NCBI GenBank assembly: GCA_900318825.1
Contig: ONMB01000006.1
Location: 1 to 64,000 of the forward strand
Direction of reading: 5' to 3'
From: an uncultured Ruminococcus sp.
Lineage (GTDB): Bacteria; Bacillota; Clostridia; Oscillospirales; Ruminococcaceae
DNA length: 64,000 nt
The notes beneath the pieces are model-generated. The model had not been told where the DNA came from. It did not search any database and saw nothing but the letters and a program-made list of their open reading frames with translations. Of this stretch, positions 45,111 to 55,113 are shown piece after piece (position 1 is the stretch's first letter; every line of letters begins with the position of its first letter). Made by a program: the position numbers and the translations under genes.

Positions 45111-45764
45111 TCATTCAACTGTTATAGTTCCGCCGGTAAAGTGTGAAAATGCGTACTTCTCATAGGCTTCGTCGCCGTCGAGAGTCGTGAACATATCCTT
45201 AGTGCTTTCTGAACTATGGTAATAATAGCTGAGGTCGTAGGTTTCGCCGGACTTTGCGTCCTCCGGAACCTTAAAGTAGAATGTCGCTATCTTTCCGCTT
45301 GTGCCGACCTCCTCGCTCATGAGAGCTGCAAAAAAGAGCATCTTCATGTGAGCGGATGCAAGGTCCTCCGGAAGGTCACCCTGCCACTTCATAGCAGATG
45401 TGTGCGGATTTTCGCCGCAGGCTTCTCCTACGATATATTTCACCATTTCGCTGTCACCATTAGTCTCACACTCAAGCTCCTCCGAATAGGTTATATGGAG
45501 ACCGCACATAGCCCAGTTATGGTCGGGAGTGTCCACGGATATACTTACCGCGGCAGTCTCACCGGGCTTTGCAGTAACGCTCTCAATGCTGAGCAGCGGA
45601 CCTTTTTCTGTGTCCTCAACGTCGGCAAAACTCTTCTCAAACTCCTGCCGGCTTATAAACATATCCGGCGCTTCCTTTTCCTTGACACTGCTGCTCTTTG
45701 AACTGCAACCTGCCATTGTTACGGCAAGAACCAGTGCAGCGGCGGCTGTTAACGCTCTTTTCAT
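45111..45764 (-). CDS. lipoprotein with cohesin-like domain
   Basis: A 217-residue lipoprotein with lipobox VTMAGCSS (Cys about 20). A short linker is followed by one beta-sandwich domain (about 58-217). It opens with ESVTAKPGETAAVSISVDTP, has WAMCGLHITYSEELE and GKIATFYFKVPEDAKSGETY, and ends TGGTITVE. This order of strands and the closing GG-x-I-T-V match cohesin and related carbohydrate-binding folds. A lipid-anchored cohesin could hold a dockerin protein at the cell surface. The start overlaps the ClpE-like gene end by 4 bases. Confidence 0.7.
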   Translation of the reverse strand: MKRALTAAAALVLAVTMAGCSSKSSSVKEKEAPDMFISRQEFEKSFADVEDTEKGPLLSIESVTAKPGETAAVSISVDTPDHNWAMCGLHITYSEELECETNGDSEMVKYIVGEACGENPHTSAMKWQGDLPEDLASAHMKMLFFAALMSEEVGTSGKIATFYFKVPEDAKSGETYDLSYYYHSSESTKDMFTTLDGDEAYEKYAFSHFTGGTITVE

Positions 45765-48082
45765 TCCTTGCTCTTCCCCTTCGTTCCCTCGACGGAGAGT
45801 TCCCCCTCCTTCACGGATACCGCTATCTCGGCGGTCTCAGAAGCTCTTTCGATGATTATCTCAGCTATCTTATCCTCAACGTCCTGACGAATGACTCTGC
45901 GTATATCACGCGCACCGTAGGGCTTTCCGAAGGACTTCTCAGCGATGAGCTCAAGAGCCTCCTTTGTGTATGTGAGAGTGATATCCTTGCCTGCGAGCGG
46001 CTCCTTCATCTCGTCGAGCATGAGTGCCGCTATCTCAGCGAAATTCTCCTTTGTGAGCTGACGGAACACGACTATCTCGTCGATACGGCTGATGAACTCG
46101 GGACGCAGGAATTCGCGCAGTCCCTTCATCGCCTTGTCCTTGGATATCTCGTCTATCGTGCGGTTAAAGCCGACTCCGACGCTCTTATCAGTCGAACCGG
46201 CATTTGAAGTCATACAGATAATGGTATTCTCGAAGTTGATAGTTCTGCCCTGAGCGTCATCTATCTTGCCTTCGTCGAGTATCTGCATGAGGATATTCAT
46301 AACGTCCGGGTGAGCCTTTTCGATCTCGTCGAAGAGGATAACCGAGTAGGGACGGCGGCGAACCTTCTCTGTGAGCTGTCCTGCCTCGTCGTAGCCAACA
46401 TATCCGGGAGGCGAACCTATCATTCGCGCTACGGAGTGCTTTTCCATATATTCCGTCATATCGAGACGGATAAGCGGCTCCGGTGAATCGAACATCTCAT
46501 CAGCGAGAGCCTTTACGAGCTCGGTCTTGCCGACGCCGGTAGGTCCGACAAAGATGAACGAAGCCGGTCTGCGGCGCTTGTTCAGGCGGACTCTTGTACG
46601 CTTTATCGCCCTTGCAAGAACTTCTACTGCCTCGTCCTGACCGAGAACGCGCTTCTTCAGCTCGCCCTCGAGCTTTGCTATCTTGAGGAACTCGGTCTCA
46701 GCTATCTTGCTTGCCGGGATACCTGTCCAGAGCTCGACGACCTTGGTTATGTCCTCCTCTGTGACCTGAACGTTCTCAGCCTTTTCCTTGAGCTTTTCGG
46801 CGTCCTCACGCGAATGTATGAGCTTGCTCTTGACTTCGGCGAGTGCCTGATAATCTGGCTCCTGCTGCTCGGAGATGTCCTTTTCCATGTCCTCGAGGAC
46901 CTTTATCTCCTTGGTGAGCTTTGAGTATTCAGCTATTTCAGGCGAGCGTATGCAGGCTCTTGCGCAGCCCTCGTCGAGGAGGTCTATCGCCTTGTCGGGG
47001 AGAAATCTGTCTGTGATATATCTCTCGGAGAGCTCTGCACAGGCTCTTACGAGGTAGTCCGAGATGTGGACCTTGTGGTAGTCCTCATAGTATTTCTTGA
47101 TGCCGAGAAGGACGTCAACCGTATCCTCGATAGTCGGCTCAGTGACCGTTACCGGCTGAAAACGCCTTTCGAGAGCGGAGTCCTTTTCGATGTATTTTCT
47201 GTATTCGCCGAAGGTAGTCGCACCTATCACCTGAACCTCGCCTCTTGAAAGAGCGGGCTTGAGGATATTGGCGGCGTTCATCGAACCCTCGGAGTCTCCT
47301 GCGCCGACAAGGTTGTGGACCTCGTCAATGAAGAGAATGATATTGCCCTCGCGCTTTACCTCGTCAACGAGCCCCTTGACACGACTCTCGAACTGTCCGC
47401 GGAACTGTGTTCCGGCAACGAGTGCTGTGAGGTCGAGCAGATAGAGCTTCTTGTCAGCAAGATTGAATGGCACATCGCCCTCGCTGATACGCTGAGCGAT
47501 ACCCTCTGCGATAGCTGTCTTACCTACGCCGGGCTCACCTATGAGACAGGGGTTGTTTTTTGTTCTTCTCGAGAGTATCTGAACGACTCTTGCGATCTCC
47601 TTGTCTCTGCCGATGATACGGTCGAGCTCGCCGTCCGCAGCCTTCTGAGAAAGATTAGTGCAGTAGCTTCCGAGGAATTTGAGTTCCTTCTGCTTCTTCT
47701 CCTTGTTTCTGCCAAAGAGACCTTTCTTCTCGGGCTTTTTGGACTCGCTGCGTTCCTTAGGTTCTTTGGGCTCGCTGCTTTCGTTTTCCTCTGCCTGTTC
47801 ATTTTCAAGAGCATTGCCGAACATATTGGATATGAAATCGGGCATAAGTCCGCTTCCGCCCATCTCGAACGAGTCTCCGTCGAGCATACCCATCATCTGG
47901 TCGGAGAGCTGCTCTATCTCCTCGTCGGTTATACCGAGACGGTCCATATATTCTGCTACCTGAGGGATATTGTTCTTACGCGCACAGGCGAGACAAAGTC
48001 CCTCATTCTTCTTTTCATTGCCCTGTACAGAGGTAATGAATACCACCGCGGGACGCTTTTTGCATTTGCTGCACATTATCAT
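45761..48082 (-). CDS. clpE: ClpE-like AAA+ unfoldase with N-terminal zinc finger
   Basis: A 773-residue Hsp100 protein. The N-terminus has CSKC (Cys4, 7) and CLAC (Cys30, 33), the zinc finger of ClpE/McsA instead of the usual ClpC N-domain repeats. An acidic/basic linker follows (about 85-130). AAA-1 has Walker A GEPGVGKT and [16 protein letters not shown]; a middle coiled coil is at about 400-450; AAA-2 has GPTGVGKT and [19 protein letters not shown] loop in AAA-2 fits ClpP docking. The adapter McsA/McsB is not nearby. Confidence 0.9.
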   Translation of the reverse strand: MIMCSKCKKRPAVVFITSVQGNEKKNEGLCLACARKNNIPQVAEYMDRLGITDEEIEQLSDQMMGMLDGDSFEMGGSGLMPDFISNMFGNALENEQAEENESSEPKEPKERSESKKPEKKGLFGRNKEKKQKELKFLGSYCTNLSQKAADGELDRIIGRDKEIARVVQILSRRTKNNPCLIGEPGVGKTAIAEGIAQRISEGDVPFNLADKKLYLLDLTALVAGTQFRGQFESRVKGLVDEVKREGNIILFIDEVHNLVGAGDSEGSMNAANILKPALSRGEVQVIGATTFGEYRKYIEKDSALERRFQPVTVTEPTIEDTVDVLLGIKKYYEDYHKVHISDYLVRACAELSERYITDRFLPDKAIDLLDEGCARACIRSPEIAEYSKLTKEIKVLEDMEKDISEQQEPDYQALAEVKSKLIHSREDAEKLKEKAENVQVTEEDITKVVELWTGIPASKIAETEFLKIAKLEGELKKRVLGQDEAVEVLARAIKRTRVRLNKRRRPASFIFVGPTGVGKTELVKALADEMFDSPEPLIRLDMTEYMEKHSVARMIGSPPGYVGYDEAGQLTEKVRRRPYSVILFDEIEKAHPDVMNILMQILDEGKIDDAQGRTINFENTIICMTSNAGSTDKSVGVGFNRTIDEISKDKAMKGLREFLRPEFISRIDEIVVFRQLTKENFAEIAALMLDEMKEPLAGKDITLTYTKEALELIAEKSFGKPYGARDIRRVIRQDVEDKIAEIIIERASETAEIAVSVKEGELSVEGTKGKSKE

Positions 48083-48143
48083 CAGGCTGTTTCCTCCTGT
48101 TATGTTTATTTTGCCTTTTTCGGAGCGCAGTGCTCCTTATCTG

Positions 48144-49049
48144 TTACATATTGTCTGCAACATAATTATACAGATATTTGAAAATATATGTCTGATCTAC
48201 TGCTTTAAAGTTGAAGAAAAGCATCTCGTCGCTGCCGAGGACTGCGAAGAGTCTCACCGCGACTGCCACTACAAAGCACAGTATCAAGCCCTTGGGTATA
48301 CCTATCAGCGCTCCTCCGACGTGTGCGGGAAGAGTCATTGCATGGTAGCCGTTTCCGAGCATAGTGTGCGCCAAATACAGCGCTACGATCATAAGCAGTG
48401 CAAAGAGAACAACAAAGGTCAGAAGCCTTGTTATAACGTTATACGGTTTCTGAGTATAGTCGTCCGCTATTTTCTTTGCGGCAGGAGTCTTGGTCTCCTT
48501 GTCGATAAGCAGCGGTATTATATTGTTGAACTTGTCCGGGTGCTCACGGACTTCCTTTGCCGCACACTCAGACGCGTACTTGTTCATACTGCTGTCTGAA
48601 ACTATCTTCTTCATTATCTGGGCATAGCCCTCGTGGAGCTTGTCGTAGAATTTCTGAGGATCTTCCTCGACCTTCTTGCCCTTCTTGTTGTTGACGTATT
48701 TGAATATCTCGGAGTCAAAGCTCTTCTTGCCGTTGTAGATCTGCTCGATCTTCTTATGATCGACCTTTACTCCGTAATCGAGACTCTCGATATACGAGCT
48801 GACCTCTGAGGAAAACTTTGTTCCGCCGAGAGTTTTTTCGAGTTTTCTGACATTACTGTCCCTGATCGTGTTGCCGGCAATTGCGCTTGAAATACCTGAG
48901 CTTACGGAAACAGCTATTCCCGCCGCAAGTATATATGCTACAAATGTTGTAACAGCATTTACAGCGCCTTTTCTGCCGGAAAAAAACATACATACAAGGA
49001 CAACAGCAGCAACGATTATATCATAGAACCACCAGAATTGAGTGCCCAT
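48144..49049 (-). CDS. CvpA-family membrane protein
   Basis: A 301-residue protein with two membrane segments near the N-terminus (about 8-28 and 34-54, containing FSGRKGAVNAVTTFVAYI), a 150-residue soluble insert, and two C-terminal segments (about 205-230 and 240-270). CvpA-type proteins are linked to colicin V export and envelope stress; the mechanism is unclear. The long charged insert is larger than in E. coli CvpA (162 residues). Confidence 0.78.
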   Translation of the reverse strand: MGTQFWWFYDIIVAAVVLVCMFFSGRKGAVNAVTTFVAYILAAGIAVSVSSGISSAIAGNTIRDSNVRKLEKTLGGTKFSSEVSSYIESLDYGVKVDHKKIEQIYNGKKSFDSEIFKYVNNKKGKKVEEDPQKFYDKLHEGYAQIMKKIVSDSSMNKYASECAAKEVREHPDKFNNIIPLLIDKETKTPAAKKIADDYTQKPYNVITRLLTFVVLFALLMIVALYLAHTMLGNGYHAMTLPAHVGGALIGIPKGLILCFVVAVAVRLFAVLGSDEMLFFNFKAVDQTYIFKYLYNYVADNM

Positions 49050-49103
49050 TAACGATCACCAGCCTTTTCATTAAAATATAGTTTTTTCTGTTTTCGTTTA
49101 TCT

Positions 49104-50270
49104 TTATGTATCATAGTCTATACGGTCTATGCGGTTATATCCCTTGAGGAAGATGTGGTCGTCGCTTCTCACGAAGCTCGTGTAGGAGTCGTTGACGCTC
49201 GCAGTCGAACGCAGCTTTCCGTCAAAATCGTAAGTATACACACCGTCCTGACACAGGATATAAGCCAGCCCCTTGAACACCGAAACGTCCACCGCCGCAG
49301 TGTTCAGCGGTATCATGAGCGGTTCTGAGTCATTGCCCGAGAAGAGCACAGCCGTATATTTCCTTGAATCTTCATTGTTGACAGCTACCGCCGACTTTCC
49401 GCTTATGCTCGCAGCAGCCGCAAGCTCGCCGTCATATTTGTAATATGAACTTATCTGTCCGCTCCTGTTTACATATCCGCAGGAATCGAGACCATAGACA
49501 AATGCCCCCTCTGAAGAGCCGAATACCTCAAGTCCGAGAGTATTTATTCCCGGAGATGTCCAGTCCTCCTCATCTTTGCTGAAGTCTATCTTCTGAACAG
49601 TCGTTACATGGTCGCCGTTTTCAGCCTTGATATACGTCACCATACAGCCCGAGCTCTTGTCGATAAAGCTGAGGTCGCTTACAGGGTCCATACACATTCT
49701 CTCGTATATAACGCTCCCCTTGCGGTTATATACTGTTATCTTACAGCTGTAATTCGGCTGTGTCGTGACGACTGCCGTAAAGCCGTCAGAGCTGAGTCGT
49801 GCAAACAGGATATTCTCATCGAATTCCCTGCTGTAAAATACCTCGTCCTCGTCCTCTACGGAAAATTTGTTTCCGCCGCTCTCATAGACCAGCGCTTTTC
49901 CGTTAGCCACTCTCAGGACCGAGTTGAGATAAGGGTGCTGCCGCTTTTTCAGCAGCGTTCCGTCTGTATCGTAAATATAAAGATAAGTATCGCTCAGTAC
50001 CATTACTCTTTTGACGGTATACCTCATCTGGTATTCCGTGCCGGCTGAAAGCTCTATCGGGAAATTTCCCGTCGCGAGCTGTCCGGTATTGACGATGGTC
50101 TTGTACTGTTTGCCTATTCCGCGCAGCTTCGGGTACCATGTGTCGCGCGTGAAGTACATACCCACCGTTATCACTGCAACCAGTATCATCACCAGCAGCT
50201 TTATCAGCCTTTTCCGTCTTTGTTTCCGGTTTTTGAGCTCAACTATGTCTTCGGCGTCTATTACCGCCAA
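49104..50270 (-). CDS. DUF5711-type membrane-anchored beta-propeller protein
   Basis: About 388 residues: a basic cytosolic N-terminus (NRKQRRKRLIKLL), one membrane segment (about 27-43), then repeated beta-strand units with DxxG/YxxxG patterns suggesting a propeller outside the cell. I associate this layout with DUF5711 proteins of Ruminococcus relatives. Start: AAAGGAG is 9 bases from TTG 50270 but directly abuts ATG 50279; a GTG at 50363 has no Shine-Dalgarno. The function is unknown. Confidence 0.65.
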   Translation of the reverse strand: MAVIDAEDIVELKNRKQRRKRLIKLLVMILVAVITVGMYFTRDTWYPKLRGIGKQYKTIVNTGQLATGNFPIELSAGTEYQMRYTVKRVMVLSDTYLYIYDTDGTLLKKRQHPYLNSVLRVANGKALVYESGGNKFSVEDEDEVFYSREFDENILFARLSSDGFTAVVTTQPNYSCKITVYNRKGSVIYERMCMDPVSDLSFIDKSSGCMVTYIKAENGDHVTTVQKIDFSKDEEDWTSPGINTLGLEVFGSSEGAFVYGLDSCGYVNRSGQISSYYKYDGELAAAASISGKSAVAVNNEDSRKYTAVLFSGNDSEPLMIPLNTAAVDVSVFKGLAYILCQDGVYTYDFDGKLRSTASVNDSYTSFVRSDDHIFLKGYNRIDRIDYDT

Positions 50271-50375
50271 TATCTCCATCTCCTTTGTTCTGTTTGTAGC
50301 GTCTGCCTGTGCGGAAATAACTCCCTGCTCAGCAGTACGCAAAGGTACTGCTGCAAAAGGCACACGTTTTGGTCA

Positions 50376-51137
50376 TCAGGGCTCTGCGAACATCTCCTCT
50401 TCCGAGTAGAATACCCTGTTGAGGTAGAGTCCGTGCGCCATAGCAGTCCTGCCGGCGCGGAGCCTGTCCTTTGCAGCAAGTATCGCCGGGATATCACCGG
50501 GGGAAATAATTCCCTCGTTCACGTCGATAAGAGTGCCGACCATTATCCTAATCATATTATACAGAAATCCGTTGCCTTTTACAAGCATAAAAACCGAATC
50601 TCCACTATTTTCTATCCTGAACGAATAAACGTGACGCACAGACGACTTAGCACCTGTGTTGTCAGTTGAGAACGACGAGAAATCGTATTCGCCAACAAAA
50701 TACTTTGCCGCTTCCTTCACTATATCGAGGTGAAAAGGTCTGCGGTAGTGGTACATAAGGTCGGTCGCGAAGGGATTTTTCGACTCGCTGCAGTGCATCT
50801 TGTAGACGTATTCCTTGCCTACGCAGTCAAACCGCGCGTGAAAATCCTCCGGAACGTCCTCGCAGCTCAGCACTGATATATCGTCCGGGAGCTCGCCGTT
50901 CACACCGCGGACAAAGCCGCGGCAGTTTATCCGGCTGTCAGTTTTGACATTGAAACAATAATTATTTGCATGAACTCCGGTGTCCGTCCTTGAACAGCCG
51001 CAGATAGTCACCGGCTGGTTAAGCACCTTTGAGACATGGCGCTCGACGACCTCCTGCACTGTCAGTGCATTGGTCTGCCGCTGAAAGCCGTGGTACTTAG
51101 TCCCCCTGTACGCTATCATCACTTTGAGATTTCTCAT
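50376..51137 (-). CDS. truA: tRNA pseudouridine synthase A
   Basis: Modifies uridines 38-40 of tRNA anticodon arms. It is 253 residues long, with the catalytic Asp in CSRTDTGVHA (about residues 48-57) and the N-terminal IAYRGTKYHGFQRQ substrate loop. The ATG at 51137 has GGAGG upstream, although it lies 41 bases inside the end of the YfhO gene. In most Firmicutes truA directly follows ecfT; here YfhO lies between. Confidence 0.93.
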   Translation of the reverse strand: MRNLKVMIAYRGTKYHGFQRQTNALTVQEVVERHVSKVLNQPVTICGCSRTDTGVHANNYCFNVKTDSRINCRGFVRGVNGELPDDISVLSCEDVPEDFHARFDCVGKEYVYKMHCSESKNPFATDLMYHYRRPFHLDIVKEAAKYFVGEYDFSSFSTDNTGAKSSVRHVYSFRIENSGDSVFMLVKGNGFLYNMIRIMVGTLIDVNEGIISPGDIPAILAAKDRLRAGRTAMAHGLYLNRVFYSEEEMFAEP

Positions 51138-54100
51138 CGTTTCCCTCCGGTGAAGTTTCTTCCGCAGCGTCAGTTCCGGACTTTTCCTCAGCAGGAGAAG
51201 TCTCCTCCTCAGTTAAAGCAGGAGCATTTTCCTCAGCCGGTGCTGTCTCAGGAGCCTTCTTGCTCTCCTCATCGGAAGGCTTGGGCTTTTCAGCCTCCTC
51301 GACCTCCTGATTGTATATCTCGCCGACGGTTATCTGTCCCTCTTCTATGGAGACCTCTGCGGGCTCGTCAGGCTGATCGCCTGCTTCTGCCTTGCCTCCG
51401 CTGAGAGGAGCTGAGAGCTTCTTCTTTCTGCGCTTTCTCTCGAACCACATTATGCCGCCGCTGACTGTAAGAGCTGCAAAGCTGACTATAACGCCCGGTA
51501 TAAAGCCCTCGGGGTAATACTCGAGTCTGATAGTGTGTTCGCCTGCTGAGACCTCTGCGCCCAGCATAGCGTCAAGTACTCTGAATGTATCGACCTTTTC
51601 GTCGTCAACGTAGACACTCCAGCCCTTTTCATAGGGAAGTGCGAGATAGAGGACTCCGTCCTCCTTGGCAGTGATCCTGCCCTCGATCTTGCGGTCGCTG
51701 AACGAGGTTATCTCGAGCTTTTCGTCCGCAAGCGCATTGAACTGCTCCTCAAATGTTGCCTGATCGAGTGCATATACCATCATCTTGTAGTTTCCTGACG
51801 AATGATCGCTGTCAGGCTGGATAGAAACGGTAGAATTCGTACCCTCTTCGCCGCTTCCCATGGGGAATACGAGCGCGTACTGCTTGATGAGATCGCCGCT
51901 GTCAACAATGACATTGTTGCAGTTTATCTCAAGGTGATCGCAGCAGTTTCCGGTCGAGTCGGCATAACCATAGAGGTGCTTGCCCTCATGGTGGTCGAAG
52001 GTGTAGATAGTCTCACCGACAGAAGATCTTTCATCTGCCAGTCTGTATGTATAGTTGCCGAAGCCGTTCTTGGTGACTTCCATATTCTTATAATCGACAA
52101 CTGATACCATCTGAGGCTCAAGACACTCCTTGTCTATGCCGGAAGCTGCGCTCATGATCTTGCTCTGATACTCGAGCGGGCAGGTGTTGCCTGTGTTCGG
52201 AACGTTGAGTATCTTCTTGTTCATCATATATCCGAGTGAGATAGGATACTTGCTCGAATAGAGATAGCTGCTGCCTGCGTTTGCCATGAATTCCATTGCG
52301 TATTCCTCGGTATTTATCGTCGATGAGCGGTCGAGGAGGTATCTTATGTCAAATAGTGTGCTTACGATAGGAGTATTCGTCCTGTAATAGTAACGGTTTC
52401 CGGCTTCGGAAGCATAGAGTCCGAGTCTCTTGCAGAGCCTTGTTACGGAGACATTTGCCGCAGATGAGAACTGTGATACTCCGTAGTAGCCGTAGAGTGC
52501 GCTGTCGTTGAGGGTATAGTTGTCGTCCATCTCGACACGGTAGAAATCATCATCGTCAGTTTCCTTTATCGTGGAGAGGAGCGACTCGATCTCGTCGTAG
52601 TGTGAGGGATAGCTTTCGTAATCGCTTCCGCCGACTGTCTTGACGCCTATCTTTGCATTGCTGACGAATTCACTGAATACCGCTACTGCCAGCGCAAGGC
52701 TCATAAGCGTGTTGCGGAGCTGCTTGTTCCTGAACGGGAATACCCTTATCGCAAGGAATATTGCCCAATAAGCGCCTGTGATTATGATAGAGCTCTTTAC
52801 TGCGCCCTTGAAGCCGAAATCGCTGCCCTTTACGAGGTAGGTCACATAGAACACGAAGAACGGTCCGGCAAGCATCAGAACGAGCTGGTATATCTTGACT
52901 CCCCTTGAGAGCATGACGTCGTATGCGCGGTAAGCCATAGCCGCAAGTATGAAGCTGAATATGAATGCGAAACGGTAGGGTATCTGGTTAGTGAAATGGC
53001 AGCCGTGCCATACATAGTTGAGCTGACGCATATTGCAGCTCAGACCAATGAAGAACAGCATTCCCGATGCGAGGACCTTTTCGCGTATCTTTATGCCCCT
53101 CGAGAAGAGGAACACTCCTATCAGCAGTATACACAGCATACCGCAGGCGAAGTTTGGAAGTCCCTCGACCTTGGTAGGCTCGTTATAGGAGATGGTGTTT
53201 GCAACAAGCGATTTCCAGCTGTGGTAATACTTCTTGTCCTCCTTGAAGATGTCGAGTATCTTCTTCAGCATAGAGCGGTCATCATTGCTGTAAGTGGTCT
53301 TCAGACCGTAGTATGCCGGGAGCGTTATGAAAAGGCTCAGGCACACGCCGAGAAGTGCAGAGCGCACCATGAGGTAGAGACTGTAAAGCCAGCCCTTGAT
53401 GCTCTTGAATTCGATGATACCTGACGCAAAGAACATCAGTATCGAGAAGAGACAGGTGAAATAGCCGATGTAGTAGTTTGAGATGAGTGAAAGTGCAAGT
53501 GCAAAGGTGTAGGTCTTCCACTTTTTCTCGCGGCATATCTTCACTATTCCGAGCATTACCAAAGGGAAGAGCGCTATCGTGTCGAACCACATAGCGTTCC
53601 AGTAGTAGCCGAGAGTGAAAGCGCTCAGGGCATACATCACTGAGAATATGCAGGTCGAGAAGTCATTTCTCTGGAAGGTGTATCTGAGGAAGCGCTGGAA
53701 GAAGCCTCCTGCAAAGCCTATTTTCAGTATGAGTATAAAGGTGAAGGCGTTGCGGATACTGTTTTCATTGAAGAATATGGATATCCAGTTCAGGGGGCTC
53801 ATCGCGTAGTAGGATATCAGCGACAGGAAGTTCGAGCCGAGACCGTTCTGCCACGAATACATGAACGAGCCGCCTGTAAGGAGCTTTTCCCTGACTACCC
53901 TGAAAAATGGGTAATACTGGTGCCAGCAGTCCACGACGAGCATCTGCTTTTTGCCGAACGGGTGTATACCGAAGTTCGCCATTGCAAATGTCATTATCGA
54001 AGCTGATACTATGAACGAGATAAGGAAGTAAAGCAGTCCGTGCGTATACATCACGCGGTAGAACCTCGTTCTCCTGAATTTTTCGAGCTTTCTCTGGAGT

Positions 54101-54267
54101 TTCATCTTCTGGACGTTCTTGTTGACAGCCTTGGCAGTCCTCACGCCTGTTTTATATGCTTTTTCATCAGGTTCGGAGCCGCTCCCCGAAAAGACCTTCT
54201 CAACAGCGGTCTTGCCGCCTATTACACTCTTTTTAACACTGTTTTTATTTTTTTTTCTGTTACTCAT
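51097..54267 (-). CDS. YfhO-family multi-pass membrane protein
   Basis: A 1056-residue protein with about 13 membrane segments in the first 560 residues, an outside beta-rich domain (about 570-890), a final membrane segment (about 915-935) and a long acidic Glu/Pro tail of some 110 residues. In B. subtilis YfhO adds GlcNAc or other sugars to teichoic-type polymers, acting as a GT-C-type glycosyltransferase. The VLVVDCWHQYYPFFR region is a common family element. The start is the ATG at 54267, in place of GTG at 54273. Breaks the ecfT-truA pair. Confidence 0.85.
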   Translation of the reverse strand: MSNRKKNKNSVKKSVIGGKTAVEKVFSGSGSEPDEKAYKTGVRTAKAVNKNVQKMKLQRKLEKFRRTRFYRVMYTHGLLYFLISFIVSASIMTFAMANFGIHPFGKKQMLVVDCWHQYYPFFRVVREKLLTGGSFMYSWQNGLGSNFLSLISYYAMSPLNWISIFFNENSIRNAFTFILILKIGFAGGFFQRFLRYTFQRNDFSTCIFSVMYALSAFTLGYYWNAMWFDTIALFPLVMLGIVKICREKKWKTYTFALALSLISNYYIGYFTCLFSILMFFASGIIEFKSIKGWLYSLYLMVRSALLGVCLSLFITLPAYYGLKTTYSNDDRSMLKKILDIFKEDKKYYHSWKSLVANTISYNEPTKVEGLPNFACGMLCILLIGVFLFSRGIKIREKVLASGMLFFIGLSCNMRQLNYVWHGCHFTNQIPYRFAFIFSFILAAMAYRAYDVMLSRGVKIYQLVLMLAGPFFVFYVTYLVKGSDFGFKGAVKSSIIITGAYWAIFLAIRVFPFRNKQLRNTLMSLALAVAVFSEFVSNAKIGVKTVGGSDYESYPSHYDEIESLLSTIKETDDDDFYRVEMDDNYTLNDSALYGYYGVSQFSSAANVSVTRLCKRLGLYASEAGNRYYYRTNTPIVSTLFDIRYLLDRSSTINTEEYAMEFMANAGSSYLYSSKYPISLGYMMNKKILNVPNTGNTCPLEYQSKIMSAASGIDKECLEPQMVSVVDYKNMEVTKNGFGNYTYRLADERSSVGETIYTFDHHEGKHLYGYADSTGNCCDHLEINCNNVIVDSGDLIKQYALVFPMGSGEEGTNSTVSIQPDSDHSSGNYKMMVYALDQATFEEQFNALADEKLEITSFSDRKIEGRITAKEDGVLYLALPYEKGWSVYVDDEKVDTFRVLDAMLGAEVSAGEHTIRLEYYPEGFIPGVIVSFAALTVSGGIMWFERKRRKKKLSAPLSGGKAEAGDQPDEPAEVSIEEGQITVGEIYNQEVEEAEKPKPSDEESKKAPETAPAEENAPALTEEETSPAEEKSGTDAAEETSPEGNDEKSQSDDSVQGD

Positions 54268-54308
54268 TTTCACATCTCTCTTTTTAGTTCTTATAATATA
54301 TACAGGTC

Positions 54309-55112
54309 TCAGAATATCCTGCCGGCAGCTATGACCGCTGCAAGAAAAATTATCGTGACAGCCAACGCGATATAGTCGCGCGGTGCGGACTTCATCTGCC
54401 TAAGCCTTGTGCGTCCCTCTCCGCCGTGGTAACAGCGGCACTCCATAGCCGTTGCGAGCTCGTCTGCACGTCTGAACGACGATATGAAGAGCGGAACAAG
54501 TATCGAAGCAAGGTTCTTTGCTCTCTGCGTAAAGCTGCCGGAGTCTATTTCGGCACCTCTCGCCTTCTGTGCGGAGATTATCTTGTCGGTCTCCTCGATG
54601 AGAGTTGGTATGAACCTCAGTGCTATCGACATCATCATCGCCAGTTCATGCACCGGAAATCTCAGCTTTTTCAGCGGCGACAGAAGTCTCTCTATCGCGT
54701 CCGTGAGCGTTATCGGCGACGTAGTATATGTAAGCACAGAACTGCCCATAATGAGCAGAACTATGCGTATTATCATAAACAGACTTATATTCAGTCCGGA
54801 ATCTGTTATCTTCAGGGCTTTCCACTGCCACAGCACCTCGCCGGACCTCACGAAAAGCAGGTTCAGGCAGGCTGTTATTATCAGAAACGGCATGAGCGGC
54901 TTTACGCTCTTCCAGTACATCTTCAGCGGTATCCCCGAGAGGAGCAGTGCAGTCACGGTATAGACCGCGCCGATGCCCAGACAAACGGCGTTTCCGCCGC
55001 TGAACAGCATTATTATGAAGAGCAGCGTTATCACCAGCTTAAAGCGCGGATCGAGTCTGTGAACAATGCTGTTTCCCGGAAAATACTGTCCGATAGTGAT
55101 ATCCCTCAGCAA
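54309..55112 (-). CDS. ecfT: energy-coupling factor transporter transmembrane protein
   Basis: A 267-residue membrane scaffold that links the two ATPases to exchangeable vitamin-binding S-components. It has about six membrane segments, and the ATPase-coupling helices are marked by QKARGAEIDSG and ATAMECRCYHGG (normally the A-R-G motifs ARG and RG; the second is partly altered here to MECRCYHGG). It starts 1 base after the ecfA2 stop. Confidence 0.92.
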   Translation of the reverse strand: MLRDITIGQYFPGNSIVHRLDPRFKLVITLLFIIMLFSGGNAVCLGIGAVYTVTALLLSGIPLKMYWKSVKPLMPFLIITACLNLLFVRSGEVLWQWKALKITDSGLNISLFMIIRIVLLIMGSSVLTYTTSPITLTDAIERLLSPLKKLRFPVHELAMMMSIALRFIPTLIEETDKIISAQKARGAEIDSGSFTQRAKNLASILVPLFISSFRRADELATAMECRCYHGGEGRTRLRQMKSAPRDYIALAVTIIFLAAVIAAGRIF

Positions 55113-55113
55113 C

